Shown in pieces: positions 48,301 to 59,578 of a stretch of DNA of 64,000 bases. The first letter of the stretch is position 1. Each line of letters opens with the position of its first letter. The notes under the pieces were generated by a model that saw only the letters and a list, made by a program, of their open reading frames with translations, searched no databases and was not told the DNA's origin. The DNA is taken from assembly GCF_937616625.2 (NCBI RefSeq), contig NC_065575.1, forward strand, positions 32,549,001-32,613,000, read 5' to 3'. The position numbers were made by a program, and so were the translations under genes. This DNA is from Mercurialis annua (lineage: Eukaryota; Streptophyta; Magnoliopsida; Malpighiales; Euphorbiaceae).

Positions 48301-50987
48301 GATTGAGGATCACGCAGAGGATCTGGCAGAAACTTTTGAAAAGCTAAAGGGTTTTAACCTCAAGCTGAACCCGGAAAAGTGTGTTTTCGCAGTCCGCTCG
48401 GGGAAATTTCTAGGGCACCTCATCTCGGAGAAAGGCATCGAGGCGAACCCGGAGAAAATCGAGGCAGTAATGAACATGAAAGCACCTAGCTCGGTGAAAG
48501 AAGTACAAAAGTTGAACGGGAGAGTAACGGCGTTGGGAAGATTCATGAGTTGCTCGGCCAAACGATGTTTGCCATTTTTCAAAATCCTGAAGAATACAAA
48601 GAATTTCAAGTGGACAGAGGAGTGTAACACAGCTTTTGAAGAACTGAAGGTTTACCTCAGCACACCCCCGGTGCTAGGTAGACCTGAGCCTGGGGAAATC
48701 TTATATTTGTATCTCTCGGTGAATGACGAGACAGCAGCGGCAGTCCTGGTGAAGGAAGATAAGGGTCTGCAAACCCCAGTTTACTATCTCAGCAGGGTCT
48801 TGAAAGGCCCGGAGGTCAGATATCCAAAAATTGAGAAATTTGCTTTGGCATTAAAAGTGGCGGCGGAAAAGCTAAGGAGATATTTCGAGGCTCACATCAT
48901 TGTAGTACGTACGAACCAACCTCTGAGAAAGGCGCTGCAGAGGCCAGAGATGTCGGGACGGCTGGTCAGCTGGTCGGTCCAGCTGGGAGGACATGACATC
49001 CGGTATGAACTGAGACCGGCTCTGAAAGCACAAGTATTGGCAGATTTCATAGCCGAGACCACAGCAAGCGACCAACCTGAAGAACCTGATGAACAACTTC
49101 TACGGTGGGTCTTAGAAGTCGACGGGGCATCAAATCTGGAAGGATCTGGGGCAGGCGTAGTCTTGAAAGTCCCTCACGGAGTCACACTCCGAAGCTCGGT
49201 AAAATTCGATTTCCCGGCATCCAACAATGCTGCGGAGTATGAGGCTCTGTTGATCGGATTAAGAATGGTAAACGTGGTCAAGGCCGAGCACGTAACAATA
49301 AGGAGTGATTCTCAGTTAGTCGTTTGTCAAATCCTGGGTACTTTTGAAGCTCGGGATTCGGAAATGAGGAGATACGTGGACAGAGTCAAGTTCTTCTTGA
49401 ACAAGATTCAGGAGCTCGGAGGGAAATGGGTGATAGAGCAAGTCCCTCGTTTGGAAAATCAAGAGGCCGATGTACTAGCCAAAGCAGCAACAGTGAACGA
49501 AAAGATACCGGGGGTCCATTTCTCTGTTCAAAAGCATTCCAGCATCGACAACCATGAAACCATTTTTCTAACTCAGCCTTTGGAAAATTGGATGCAAGGC
49601 ATAGCCCACTACCTGATGGATGGAACCCTGCCAGAAAACAGAGACAAAGCCTACAAAATCTTGCGACAAGCTCCGTATTACGCGTTCCTCGACGGAGTCT
49701 TGTACAGAAAGTCATTCACCCACCCGTGGTCGAGATGCTTGACAGCAGAGGAAGGGGAGTATGTGTTGAGAGAAATACATGAAGGTATTTGTGGGGCACA
49801 TATAGCTCCTCGCATGTTGGCCAAGAAAGCAGTGTTGCAAGGCTACTACTGGCCCCTAATGGTCAGACAAGCAGAGGAGATAGTAAAGAAATGTGAAAAC
49901 TGTCAGAGGCATCAGAACATCCGACATGCTCCCACCACAGAGCAGTGCCCTATTACCAGTCCTTGGCCATTTGCAACTTGGGGAATTGACATCCTGGGAC
50001 CTTTCACGCCAACCACGGGGCAGAAAAAGTTCTTGATAGTGGCAGTAGATCACTTCACAAAGTGGATCGAGGTAGAGGCAGTGAGCACCATCACAGAAGC
50101 TCGGATCCGGGATTTCTTCTGGAGGCAAATTGTGTGTCGTTTCGGTATACCCAGAGCGTTGGTAACTGATAACGGAAAGCAGTTCAACTGCCGAGCCTTC
50201 AAAGAATTTTGCAACGACTTGCACATTGACCTGCGTTTCACTTCAGTAGTTCACCCGCAGAGCAATGGGATGACCGAAGTAACCAACCGGACGATCCTAA
50301 AAGGGCTCAAGGCCAGGCTAGGGGAGTTCGATAGACAGTGGCTGGAAGAGCTACCAAAGGTCATATGGGCTTACCGAACCACGCCAAGGGCAGGCACAGG
50401 AGACACCCCGTTTTCTCTGACATATGGGTGTGAGGCAATGATACCTGTGGAAATCGGGATGCCAACTCTAAGGGTCCAGTTCTTCGATGAGGCTAAGAAC
50501 GAGGAAGAACAGAAACTATGCCTAGACCTGTTGGAAGAGCGAAGAGAGCAGGCAGCGCTAAGAATCGAAGCATACAAGCAAAGAATGGCTAAGTATCACA
50601 ACAAGAGAGTTAAACCCTTGAGTTTCCAAGTCGGCGATCTGGTCCTGCGACGGGCAGACATTGCTAAGGGAAATGCTGGAGTGGGAAAGCTCGAACCCAA
50701 CTGGGAAGGCCCCTATCGAGTCACTGAGGTCGGACGAGCAGGAGCTTATAAAATAGCACACATGTCGGGCAGAGTGCTCCCGAGAACTTGGAACTCCCAG
50801 GTTCTTCGGAAATATTATCAGTAGTCTCTTGTTTTCATTTTCGAGGTACCTAGGGGTTTTTTCACTTATGTTTGAGTTAGACCTTTGTAAAACTCAAACA
50901 TAAGTTTTTCCCCTCAATGAATAAAAAAGATTAAAAAGAATTCATGTCTTTTCCAAAACCCGAGCACTCTACTCGGTAAAAAATCTA

Positions 50988-51295
50988 CGGGCTATGTGCC
51001 ACCAGCGGGCTATGTGCCATCTACGGGCTATGTGCCACCAGCGGGCTATGTGCCATCTACGGGCTATGTGCCACCAGCGGGCTATGTGCCATCTACGGGC
51101 TATGTGCCACCAGCGGGCTATGTGCCATCTACGGGCTATGTGCCACCAGCGGGCTATGTGCCATCTACGGGCTACGTGCCATCCACGGGCTATGTGCCAC
51201 CAACGGGCTACGTGCCATCCACGGGCTATGTGCCATCCATGGGCTATGTGCCACCGGCGGGCTATGGGCCATCCACGGGCTATGTGCCACCTGCG
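50988..51295. repeat. 18-bp minisatellite, about 17 units, in the Tat 3' region
   Basis: The unit GGGCTATGTGCCACCAGC alternates with GGGCTATGTGCCATCTAC, making a 36-bp higher-order repeat; the last units vary (ACCAAC, CCATCCAT, GGGCC). Because 18 is a multiple of three, several frames on both strands are open across it (for example GYVPPAGYVPST), which looks like protein but is a repeat artefact. It starts about 160 bp after the integrase stop and lies downstream of the antisense gene. Confidence 0.92.
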
Positions 51296-51734
51296 AGTCA
51301 TGATAATCCCGGATCATCCAGAGATAACAGGTTATCCGCGCCGAGCAACTTGATCAAGCTCGATCTATGAACAACCAAGAACCTATCCTAGCATTTTTTA
51401 TCCCAAGTCTGAGTCAAGGGCCCATATATATAAAAACAACACAGAAACTAGAAAATTTACACTACTGGAACCAGCTCGGAAACTAAGCTAAGTTAGCTAT
51501 GAAAAACATGTTGTCACATACTTAGTCAAAATTCTCAGAAAAAAAAAACTTCATTCAGAAAGATAACAGCAAATATTCACAAGAAAATGAAGGTTTTCAT
51601 ACAAGTAAAAACAGACGTGCATATAAAGGAAAATATTCAGAATTTACAAAAGAGAGCTCGAGGCTCAATATTCCAAAAATACAAAAAAGAAAACATTGTT
51701 CAAAATTTATAAGATAAAACTATCTAAGTTAAAA

Positions 51735-54071
51735 CTATCTAGGGGGGTCGGAGCTCGGACCCTGATCATCAGCAAGGTAGTCCTCGATGTCGGCAGGCAC
51801 ATCGTAGTCTTCAGGCAGCTCCTTGGCCCTCCGACCCAGCTCCTCGATGTCTAGAACAAAGTCGGAAACATCCAGCTCGGCCCCGAATCGACCTCGGATA
51901 TATTCACCCGCCTGGACCTCGCTGACATAGAGGATGCGGCGGAAGTCGTCATAGATTTTCTCTTCCCGGCCAGTGACCTCCTTCACCTCGGCCTCCGCCT
52001 TCTCAGCCCGCTGGGTGACCTCCGTAATTTGCTTCTTCTGGTCGGACACCGTCGTCCGAAGCCCTTTCGAAGCAAGCTCATTTCGGGTGGTCATCTCGGC
52101 CAGCTGCTTCGCAAAATCATCCCGGGCCGCAGCCTTCTCGCTCTCGAGTTGAGTCACCTCAGCTCGCAACTTCTCCAGCACACCCAGGTCCTCAGCTCGG
52201 CGGTCTTCCGAACTCTTCAGTTGGGATTCCAAAGTGGCAACGAGGGCAGCCCCCTCAGAAGCTTTCTTCTCCGCCTCGGAAGCCCGTCTCTCAGCTTCCC
52301 GGGCCTTCTTCTTCTCAGTCAGAAGAAGGTCTTTTGTCAAAGTCAGGTCGATCTCCACCTTGCTCTGGTTTTGATCGGCCATGTAGGCCATCTGCGAAGC
52401 ATGAGATAAACAAAAACACACGATAAGTAAAAATAAAAATAAGACAAGTACAGAGATAAAAACAGGAGATATTTACCTGGAGGCAAAAGGAGGAGACCAC
52501 AGCCCACAAGTTCTCAGGCCTGTGGGACTTATAGTGCTCCCGATCAGCAGGGAGAGTAGTCACCCGAGCAACATCGCCCGCGATGACTAGATCATGAAGG
52601 GTCGCAGGTCGACCATCATTGTGCCTGCTGACCCACTCGGCAAAGCTCGCACGAGTGATGGTCTGGGGCCCCGGAGCTGTAGTGCTCGACCCCGAAGATA
52701 TCTCTGGGAGATCCGGTACCCGGGTCGGAGGAGCCCGGGAACTTTGACCAGCAGGCACAGGAGTTGCTCCCTGGGGATCAGCTGGGCCCCGGACTGGACC
52801 ATCCACCGTCTCGGTGGAGTCCAAATTCACGAACGGGATATTCCCGACCGGTTCGGCACCCACCGGCACCTCGATCCCCTCCGGTAAACGAACTCGGAGG
52901 GGGACAGCATCAACACCCCGCAGGGGCTCTTCGGGAACGCCCTTGGCAGCAGGTGCCTCGGCAGCAGGCGACTTAGGCACCTCGACAGCTCGGGGAGGGG
53001 GAGGAGGAGCCGGTGTCACACCTCGGCTCGCCGGCCTCTTTCTTTTCTTGCCAGCCAACTTGCTCAGATCAATGCTGTTCACTGCAACAAAATAAGCATG
53101 ACGAAGTCAGTATTACACAAAACGACAAAGTTCAATGAAAAATAGCAATAAGACCAACGGCACGTAAAAAAAAAGACAAGGGACAAACCCCCAGCACCGG
53201 GCGCCAAGTTCTTCCAATACTCGAAGTCAATCTTCGGGCACAAGTCATCAGCCAGTGCTTTCTTCCCCGGAGGAGCATCATCCCGCAAAATCAGGATGTC
53301 CTTATCTTCCAATGGTCCCGGGACGTGGAACCATTTATCCGGCTTGAAACATTTTGCCACCCACGAGGTGACCATCCCGTCGAACGCCGTGGGGTGAGAT
53401 ATCTGAAAATAGTCCTCCTTGAAGTCCCGGAGGGAATCAACCACCCCAGAAACCAGTCCCCCGGGAACGTCTTTTCTTTCACTCCGGAACCGCATATACG
53501 CGAAGTGGTTCCGGTCCTTCAGAGACATGAGGTATAAACAGCAGAATAACCTCATGCTGGGAACCACCCCAGTCTTCTCACAGAGCTTCAAAAAGCAATT
53601 GTAGTGTCGAACCCCATTGGGGTGAATCTGCGACATGGGCACCTCGAAGTAACGGCTCAACTCCTTGTAATGCTCGAGCAGTGGAAGCCGAATCCCGGAC
53701 TGCAAATGCTCCAGAGTTAGCATGATGGTATTTGCAGGGGGAACATCGTTCAGCCTCTTTCCTTCCGGGACCAGAGAGAGCTCGTATTCTGCAGGGATGC
53801 CAAAAGCCCCTCGTACAGCTTGCAAGAAACCCACGGTGCACCGCGAGGCGTTGATGTCGCGATCACCCGTCTTCTCCCCACCGTCCGGGATGGTATCCTT
53901 CCTTTTCCCTTTCTCGGCCGGTAAAGGTTGAGAGGTCCCGGTCTCTTCCACATCCGGGGTGTTACCTCGGAGAGCGCGAACGACTACGAACTCCATAGAC
54001 GGCTCGTCTGTGCCCACACCGTGATCATCATAACCCCTCCCTTCCTCATGATCTAAGGTTTCACCCGACAT
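51735..54071 (-). CDS. Antisense gene of the Tat element: spliced, 714 aa, coiled-coil protein
   Basis: Coding exons 54071-53189, 53081-52477 and 52391-51735 join in frame (phase 1, then phase 0) to 715 codons with the stop. All introns have GT..AG borders with good pyrimidine tracts. A leader intron is also likely: donor AACAA/GTAAGTAA at 54573 and acceptor TCTTTAG ending 54074, three bases before ATG; the 5' exon would begin near 54780. This makes ATG at 54071 (MSGETLDHEEG) the natural start rather than 54113. The first exon has the 'putative gypsy-type transposon' region often found in plant Tat elements (LPLLEHYKELSRYFEVPMSQIHPNGVRHYNCF). Exon 2 opens with a basic nuclear-signal-like GKKRKRP and is proline-rich. 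Exon 3 is a long charged coiled coil (about residues 510-630) with an acidic tail. Opposite-strand genes of unknown function are known from Grande/Retand-type elements. Function is unknown. Confidence 0.8.
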
Positions 54072-54073
54072 AC

Positions 54074-54573
54074 CTAAAGACACAGAAACCAGCTCGGATG
54101 AGACAAGTTTCAAATGGAAAAACTAGATAAACTTGTAACAGAATCAAAATTATGGATCAAAGACAGAGTTCCTAAGGGGTGAAACCATCAGAACATGAAG
54201 AACATCACAATGAATTTCCAGAATTTCTGGAAACTCATTGCTCAAAGCAAACAAAAAACAAAAACTCAAGCATAACAAGGCGTTTCAATTTCTGGAAATC
54301 AACAACAAAAGATCTAGCAAGTCACAGTACTAAAATACATATAACAAGGCAAACACGAACAAATTTCATCCATTTTTGGAAAATCAACATACCACAAAAC
54401 GCAATGGGAGTTTTCTCTATCTATGATTCAGAAATCCAAAATCAAAATTACAAAGGCAGAAATCGAAAATCAAACACACAATCAGAGGCCTATCACTAAG
54501 AACACAGAAATTCAAACACTAGCAAACAGCACAAAACAGAAGAACTAAAGCATCAAAAGATGAGATTACTTAC
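54074..54573 (-). other. Probable 5' leader intron of the antisense gene
   Basis: A 500-bp AT-rich interval with GTAAGTAA at its start and TTTCTGTGTCTTTAG at its end, immediately before the ATG. Leader introns are common in plant genes. No transcript is available to confirm it. Confidence 0.6.
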
Positions 54574-55140
54574 TTGTTACAGAATAAACGATCTCAGAAA
54601 GCTTGGATGAACCTTGAATGAAAAATCACCAGACCACACCTCCAAACAGCAACTAACAAACGCTTGTGTCGAAGGAAGATAAAAACTGGAAAACTCAAAG
54701 AAGGCAAAGAAACAGAGAGTTTTCTTTATGATTCAGCAGAAAACGAAGGATAAGAAACGAGAGAGAAGGCAAGAAGTTTTGTAAAGTTTGAAAAATAAAA
54801 CCTATAACTGAAAAGAGAGGGAAAATGAAAAGCCACGCTTTTAATTTTTCTCTCTCATCCCACTCAAAACGTCTCCTGGGAAAGCGCTCACGCCTTAACT
54901 GCTAGACACGTGGACACAGTGTAGACAACAAGCAATCGCCACATAGGACAACGGCTACAACAGCTGTCAGACAGAACATCTCGACAGTCACGTCCTTTCA
55001 CATAACCATATCAGCTCACCCATCTTCCTGACAAGCGGCTCGGTGTCAGAGATCACCCAAAAACAAAGCAAGTACGTCCAGGATCACGTGACCTAATAAC
55101 TCGGATAACACTACCATCTCGGACATAAATATCCGACACA
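54574..55140. other. Leader and promoter region of the antisense gene
   Basis: No coding sequence is seen. On the minus strand a CT-rich leader precedes the splice donor, which suggests that transcription of the antisense gene starts around 54780-54850. I could not fix a convincing TATA box. Confidence 0.45.
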
Positions 55141-55150
55141 CTGGGGGGGA
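55141..55150 (+). promoter_or_regulatory. Polypurine tract of the Tat element
   Basis: CTGGGGGGGA lies four bases before the LTR that starts at 55155, the expected place of the plus-strand primer. Confidence 0.85.
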
Positions 55151-55154
55151 CTAG

Positions 55155-55936
55155 TGATAACGTAGCACATCTAATAGGGGCGAAGCAACCTCGCCAGGAA
55201 CGAACATCACTAAGTCAAGCATTTCACCGACCTGATAACAATGCCCGACCTTCTCGAAATCTTAGAGCACGCGACTTGGGGGGTCACCGGATCGATGGGA
55301 ATTCAAACATCATCCGAGACAATCATGCCTGATAAGGTCGGACCAGGAATTCTATCCGGGATCTGAGTTATATTCAACTCAGACCTAGGCCGAGCTCCGA
55401 GCTCCTAAGCCTGAAGGACCGGACCATCTGGTCCGAGCTCTGAACAACTCTCAAATACAAGAGCCATGATAACTTGACTCCCAAGTTATCCGGGCTTCAA
55501 GGCTTGACCGGGCTCCGAGGTCCTGCCCCGGAGCGCTCTCGTGTACCAGATCCTGGGACCACAGGAGATCTTCTGACAAGTACGTGAAGAATGTTCCCTC
55601 TGACACACCTAACAACCTGTGCCACCCGCAGGGATATTCTGCCACGTCAGCATAACTGATTTCTGGGACCACTGGGCTCACAGCTTGCCAGCAAGGCAGG
55701 TTTGTCCTTAAACCCTAACTATAAATAGAGGGTTTAAGGACAAACCCTAGGTAATTTTCTCTTTTCTCTACTCTAAGCACTCTCCTTTTCTCTTCTTCTT
55801 CTTCCTTTACTTCAAAAAAAACCTTACTTGAGCGTCGGAGTGAACGTCCGGTGACCCCCACCGGAGTTCCTTCTGACCTCTGTTTATTTGTGGTGTGCAG
55901 GTCGGTAAAGCTCGGATTCTGTTTGGTGATTCATCA
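55155..55936 (+). repeat. Shared LTR between the two Tat units (782 bp)
   Basis: It serves as 3' LTR of the first unit (polypurine tract before it) and as 5' LTR of the second (primer binding site after it). The hairpin-borne TATA box is at 55699-55746. Confidence 0.95.
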
Positions 55937-56023
55937 CTTGGCGCCGTCTGTGGGAAACGTTTTGTATTCCCCTGTTCTGCTCTGGTTCTTTTGACGTTGC
56001 TGATCAGATCTTGACAAGAAACA

Positions 56024-58454
56024 ATGGCTGATGATCCTGTTTTGGACAGGGTAGACCCTCTGGGAACTACGGTTACCGACACTAACTTGGTTAGTGGAGT
56101 TTCTGCCAGTGGTCGGACCTCTGTGATCACTGGTTTAACTCCTCCGGCGAATGCTCAGGTGGGAGGATCCAGGGCCTCCGGCAGTGGAGCTGGATTTGTG
56201 CCTTTATATGGGTTGGAAAACTATCCTAGGGCGAACCCTTTTGCTTCAGATGCAAGTCACACCCACTTATCAACCCCAGGAACCACCGTGCCTCAGAGTT
56301 TCCTCCACAATACCTTGTCTCCCTCTCAACTCAACTTCCCGGTAGACGCTACACTGGTGGCTACGGGAACAGGAACAACTTCTGGGCAGGATATACCTCC
56401 GGCGGTCTTACAAGCTCAAGAATATTTAGAATACATGGCTCGCCAACTGCACCAGGCCCAGCAGATGCATTTTGCAGTCATGTCCCAGTATTACCCAAGT
56501 TACAATCCCTCCGCCACCCCCGTGGCCCCTCCACCCCAAGCTGCTAAGTTTCAGGATGGTCGTCCTCCGAGAGAAGAAGGTCGGAGCGATCACCCACGAC
56601 CCAGACCTAGGGGTCCCACAGAGCATCAAGCACCGAGAGGCGAAGATCATCGTGACACTAATTTGCCGAGAGACGAAGGTCGGCATGATCGCCCTCTGCC
56701 GAGAGACGAAGGTCGGCATGATCGCCCTTTTCCGAGAGACGAAGGTCGGAATGATCCTCCTCCTCCTCGAAGGGAGGGGGTGCAAGACGAGAATCTACCA
56801 CCGGGGACACAGCGCGGTGACGCTGGATTGGGGAGGGGAGACCCAGACCCGGAGGCAGATCCTCTGCGGACCGCGAGAGCAGGAGTTCCACCGGTCAGGA
56901 GAAACGGGGCAGAAAGTGTTCACAGCTCGGGTGCAGCGTCACAGCATCAGAAAACTTTGCATGACGAAGTCACTCGTCTGGTCCAGGCCGAGCTGGATAA
57001 GCACAAAGGACACAAGGCAGAGTCTCGACCTTTTACTACTTGTGGCATTGCTAGCCCCTTGTCAAAGGCTATATGGGATGACCCATTTCCAGATAAGTTT
57101 AAATATCCGCCCATTGACAGATATAACGGTAAATCCGACCCGATGACTCATTTAAGTTGCTTTCAGGTTGCCATGGGAGTCCAAAGTGTCTCGGACGCCA
57201 CGGTGTGCAAAGTGTTCCCTTCAACGTTGAGTGACGCCGCGCAAAAGTGGTACCAGAACCTCAAGGAGGGCTCTATTACTAGTTTCAGAGAGCTCGCTAT
57301 GGCTTTCAAAACTCATTTTGCCCCGAGCATCGAACGAAAGAAAAGATCCAGTGATTTGAAGAAATGCTTTCAGAAGCAGGGAGAAAGTTTGAAAGCTTAC
57401 ATCGCTCGGTTCAATGCCGAGGCGATCATGATAGAAGATTTGAACGATGATACCGCCATCGATGCTATGAAAGATAATACCAGCATGCAAGTCTTCCGAG
57501 ACAGCTTGATCACCAACCCGGTTGACACTTACACCGAGTTAATGGACAGGGCGTGGAATTATATCAATCTCGACGAAGAAAGGCAGAGGAAGTCTTACGG
57601 GATGGCTAGTCCAGTTCCCAGTAAAACGCAGAATACTCAGGGGTCCAACCGTAGCCAAGATCGGTACCGACCTCTGAATGAGACTTCGGGATACAGGGGT
57701 AACAAGCCATTCAATGCTCAAACCAGTCCGCCAAGTACAGGTCCTGGTACGAAGCCAAGTTTCAGTATTGGATGAGGAACGGAAGGATACGTGGACCGAG
57801 CAGGAGTACCAAGACAATACGTACCACTTAACACACCGAGGGAGCAGATTCTATCCTTGATCAAGCACAACAATGAAGAGATTCGTTATCCACCGAGGCT
57901 AGTGAAGGATGGGGACCGATCCAAGTTCTGTGATTTTCATGATGGTTATGGCCACGAAACAGAGGAATGTGGACGTTTGCGAAGTGAGATAGACAAGTTA
58001 GTCTGCCAGGGGCGACTACAACATTTTGTTGTGGCTAAGGAGGGCCAAGACCGAGGAAATACGAGGGTCAACTCGGTCAGGTCGGAGCCCGGGGGGAGCA
58101 GGGAAGCCCAATCCCCATCAAAAAAGACACAGGTCACGGGGGTAATTAACACAATCTCAGGAGGAACTTCGGAATCTGAGTACAGTCGAAAATGCAGAAA
58201 GAAAAAGCAAAAGATGGTCATGTCGGTATCTACTGGGTCGCCATGGCCTAACATTGTTTTCGGGCCAGAGGATGCGAAAGGAGTAGATTTTCCCCATGAA
58301 GACGCTTTGATTGTATCAGCCATCATTGGATCGAAATGGGTAAAACGATTGCTGGTGGACGATGGTAGCTCGGTTAACTTGTTGACTCTGTCAGTCTTTT
58401 TGACAATGGGAGGATCCAAGACTGACCTCAAACCTGTGAACATTCCCCTCCTGT
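56024..58454 (+). pseudogene. Second copy of Tat gag-pol, premature stop, 3' truncated
   Basis: The frame starts at the same ATG as the first unit and is intact across the place where the first unit has its solo LTR. It stops at TGA (57773-57775), where the first unit has GGA, then stays open in the same frame to the breakpoint. The remaining part ends just after the protease motif VDDGSSVNLL. Besides the stop I count about seven substitutions against the first unit; most lie between 57773 and 58194 and change amino acids (for example Asp to Tyr, Trp to Leu, Arg to Cys). It encodes no reverse transcriptase or integrase. Confidence 0.93.
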
Positions 58455-59193
58455 TTTGAATTATTTATAAAATATCCTGTTTTTGAAATTTATTTATATC
58501 AATTTTTGCTATCTTTTCTAAATTTTCGTCGCAACATATTTTACTAACTTATTTTTATCCATTATATATAGAATGCTCATCTCATTTTATATTAAATTTT
58601 TAGATAATAACTTTTTTCTCTCCTCTCTTTATTCTTTCAAAATTTTCTTTTATTCTTCTTTTTCGTTTGATTTTCAGTTTATCTCTTCCGGTTGCTTTTC
58701 CGTTCGTCTTTTCCGTTCACACTTCCGTTCGTCTACTTCCGATAGATTTTTTGTCGTTTTTCCGTTCGTCTCTTCCGTTCGCCCTATGGATTTTTCGACA
58801 TTGTTTTTAGATTTGTGTAGTTTTTTAGGTTTTTGTGATGATTTAAACATTTTCTAAATAAATTATTGTAAATCTATAATATTTTTATTTATAAGATTGT
58901 TCTATTATTCATATAATTATTTTGTCTTTCTCTTGTTCATATATTTGTTTATTGCTACTGATTTTGTAAATAACAAATTGATTTATGCCGTATTTGTAGT
59001 CATTTTATGATATATTTACGTTATACTGTATTTTTGGTGTATAGTGGTATATTCATGTTTTTTTGTTGTATGTCTGCCGTTTTTTAGTATATGTATGGTG
59101 TATTTGCAGTGTTTATGTTTTATTTGCAGTGTTTTTATGGTATACACCATAAAAATATTAAAAAAATGTCATAAATACACTATTGTTACACTA
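58455..59193. other. AT-rich intergenic DNA with a TTCCGTTCGTC repeat
   Basis: No gene is supported. At about 58686-58790 the motif CTTTTCCGTTCGTC recurs five or more times with variation. Downstream are several ATTTG.GGT(A)TA-type motifs without clear ends. Confidence 0.5.
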
Positions 59194-59202
59194 TATATAA
59201 AA

Positions 59203-59578
59203 GGCTTATCCCCTTAAAAACCCCTCACCTTTTATCCCCAATTCGTTTGCACCCTCACGTTGCAAAACCACCAAATATACCCAAATTACGACCTTTCACT
59301 TTTAATTGTACCCTCAAGCATTAAATTGATCTTATTTCACTTGAAAAAAATAGATTTATTTTTATTTTAAATAAAATATTAAGTCCTATTTTAAAATATA
59401 TGCTAAAATTTAAAGTATTGATTTGAACATTTTTCAAATGAAAAGAGGTCAATTTAATGCTTGAGGGTACAATTGAAAGTGAAAGGTCGTAATTTGGGTA
59501 TAATTGGTGGTTTTACAACGTGAGGGTGCAAACGAATTGGGGGTAAAAGGGGGGGGGGGGATTTTAAGGGGATAAGCC
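59203..59578. mobile_element. Mutator-type foldback MITE (376 bp) with perfect 9-bp duplication
   Basis: The ends GGCTTATCCCCTTAAAA and the inverted TTTTAAGGGGATAAGCC are perfect at the tips, and the inverted repeats extend over about 140 bp each (AATTCGTTTGCACCCTCACG / CGTGAGGGTGCAAACGAATT). TATATAAAA flanks both sides (59194-59202, 59579-59587). A 9-bp duplication is the mark of the Mutator superfamily. A run of G near 59551 interrupts the right arm. No coding capacity. Confidence 0.93.

Larger units (their letters stand above)
42207..50824 (+). pseudogene. Tat gag-pol polyprotein, interrupted by a solo LTR
   Basis: The reading frame runs 42207-42743, is broken by the solo LTR and its duplicated ATGGT, and resumes at 45335 to TAG at 50822-50824. 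Without the insertion the two parts would be in frame, 2009 codons in total. Regions in order: proline-rich N-terminus; a hydrophilic region with four RDEGR-type repeats (about 45430-45530); gag core (AAQKWYQNLKEGSITSFREL); a zinc-finger-like CDFHDGYGHETEEC (about 46700); protease with VDDGSSVNLL (about 47130); reverse transcriptase with YVDDIVVKS (about 48270); RNase H (about 48700-49060); a second, archaeal-type RNase H with EVDGAS, AEYEAL, RSDSQLV and ENQEADVLA (about 49110-49490); integrase with an HHCC finger (CENCQRH, about 49890) and DDE core (WGIDILGPF, VTDNGKQF). The long frame that begins 45317 has an artificial start inside LTR sequence. Everything downstream is open, so only gag is disrupted. 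Confidence 0.93.
41338..55936 (+). mobile_element. Tat-lineage Ty3/gypsy retrotransposon, complete unit (LTR to LTR)
   Basis: Two 782-bp LTRs (41338-42119 and 55155-55936) differ at only two positions that I found, so the unit is young. Between them are a primer binding site, gag-pol, an 18-bp minisatellite, a minus-strand spliced gene and a polypurine tract. An additional RNase H domain of archaeal type between RNase H and integrase places it in the Tat lineage. Gag is interrupted by a 2586-bp solo LTR plus 5-bp duplication; without it the unit would be about 12.0 kb. The right LTR is followed by a second primer binding site and gag rather than host DNA, so the element is tandem with a shared LTR and its target duplication cannot be seen. 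Confidence 0.93.
55155..58454 (+). mobile_element. Second Tat unit, sharing an LTR, truncated in protease
   Basis: The LTR at 55155-55936 is followed by a primer binding site, the gag start and gag-pol sequence nearly identical to the first unit, up to CATTCCCCTCCTG at 58454, where unrelated AT-rich DNA begins. It lacks the solo LTR. The arrangement LTR-internal-LTR-internal is expected from unequal recombination between LTRs, followed here by a deletion that removed the rest of the unit and its 3' LTR. Confidence 0.92.

Noticed and set aside
50969..51370. Long repetitive frames on both strands (GYVPPAGYVPST and MCHQRA repeats)
   Set aside because: They arise because an 18-bp minisatellite keeps all frames open; no start context, no domain, and several frames are equally open.
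53079..54113. Unspliced reading of the antisense gene as separate short genes
   Set aside because: Splice borders at 53188/53082 and 52476/52392 join the frames exactly, and the tails of the unspliced frames (LVFFFTC, FYLCTCLIFIFTYR) are translated pyrimidine-rich introns.
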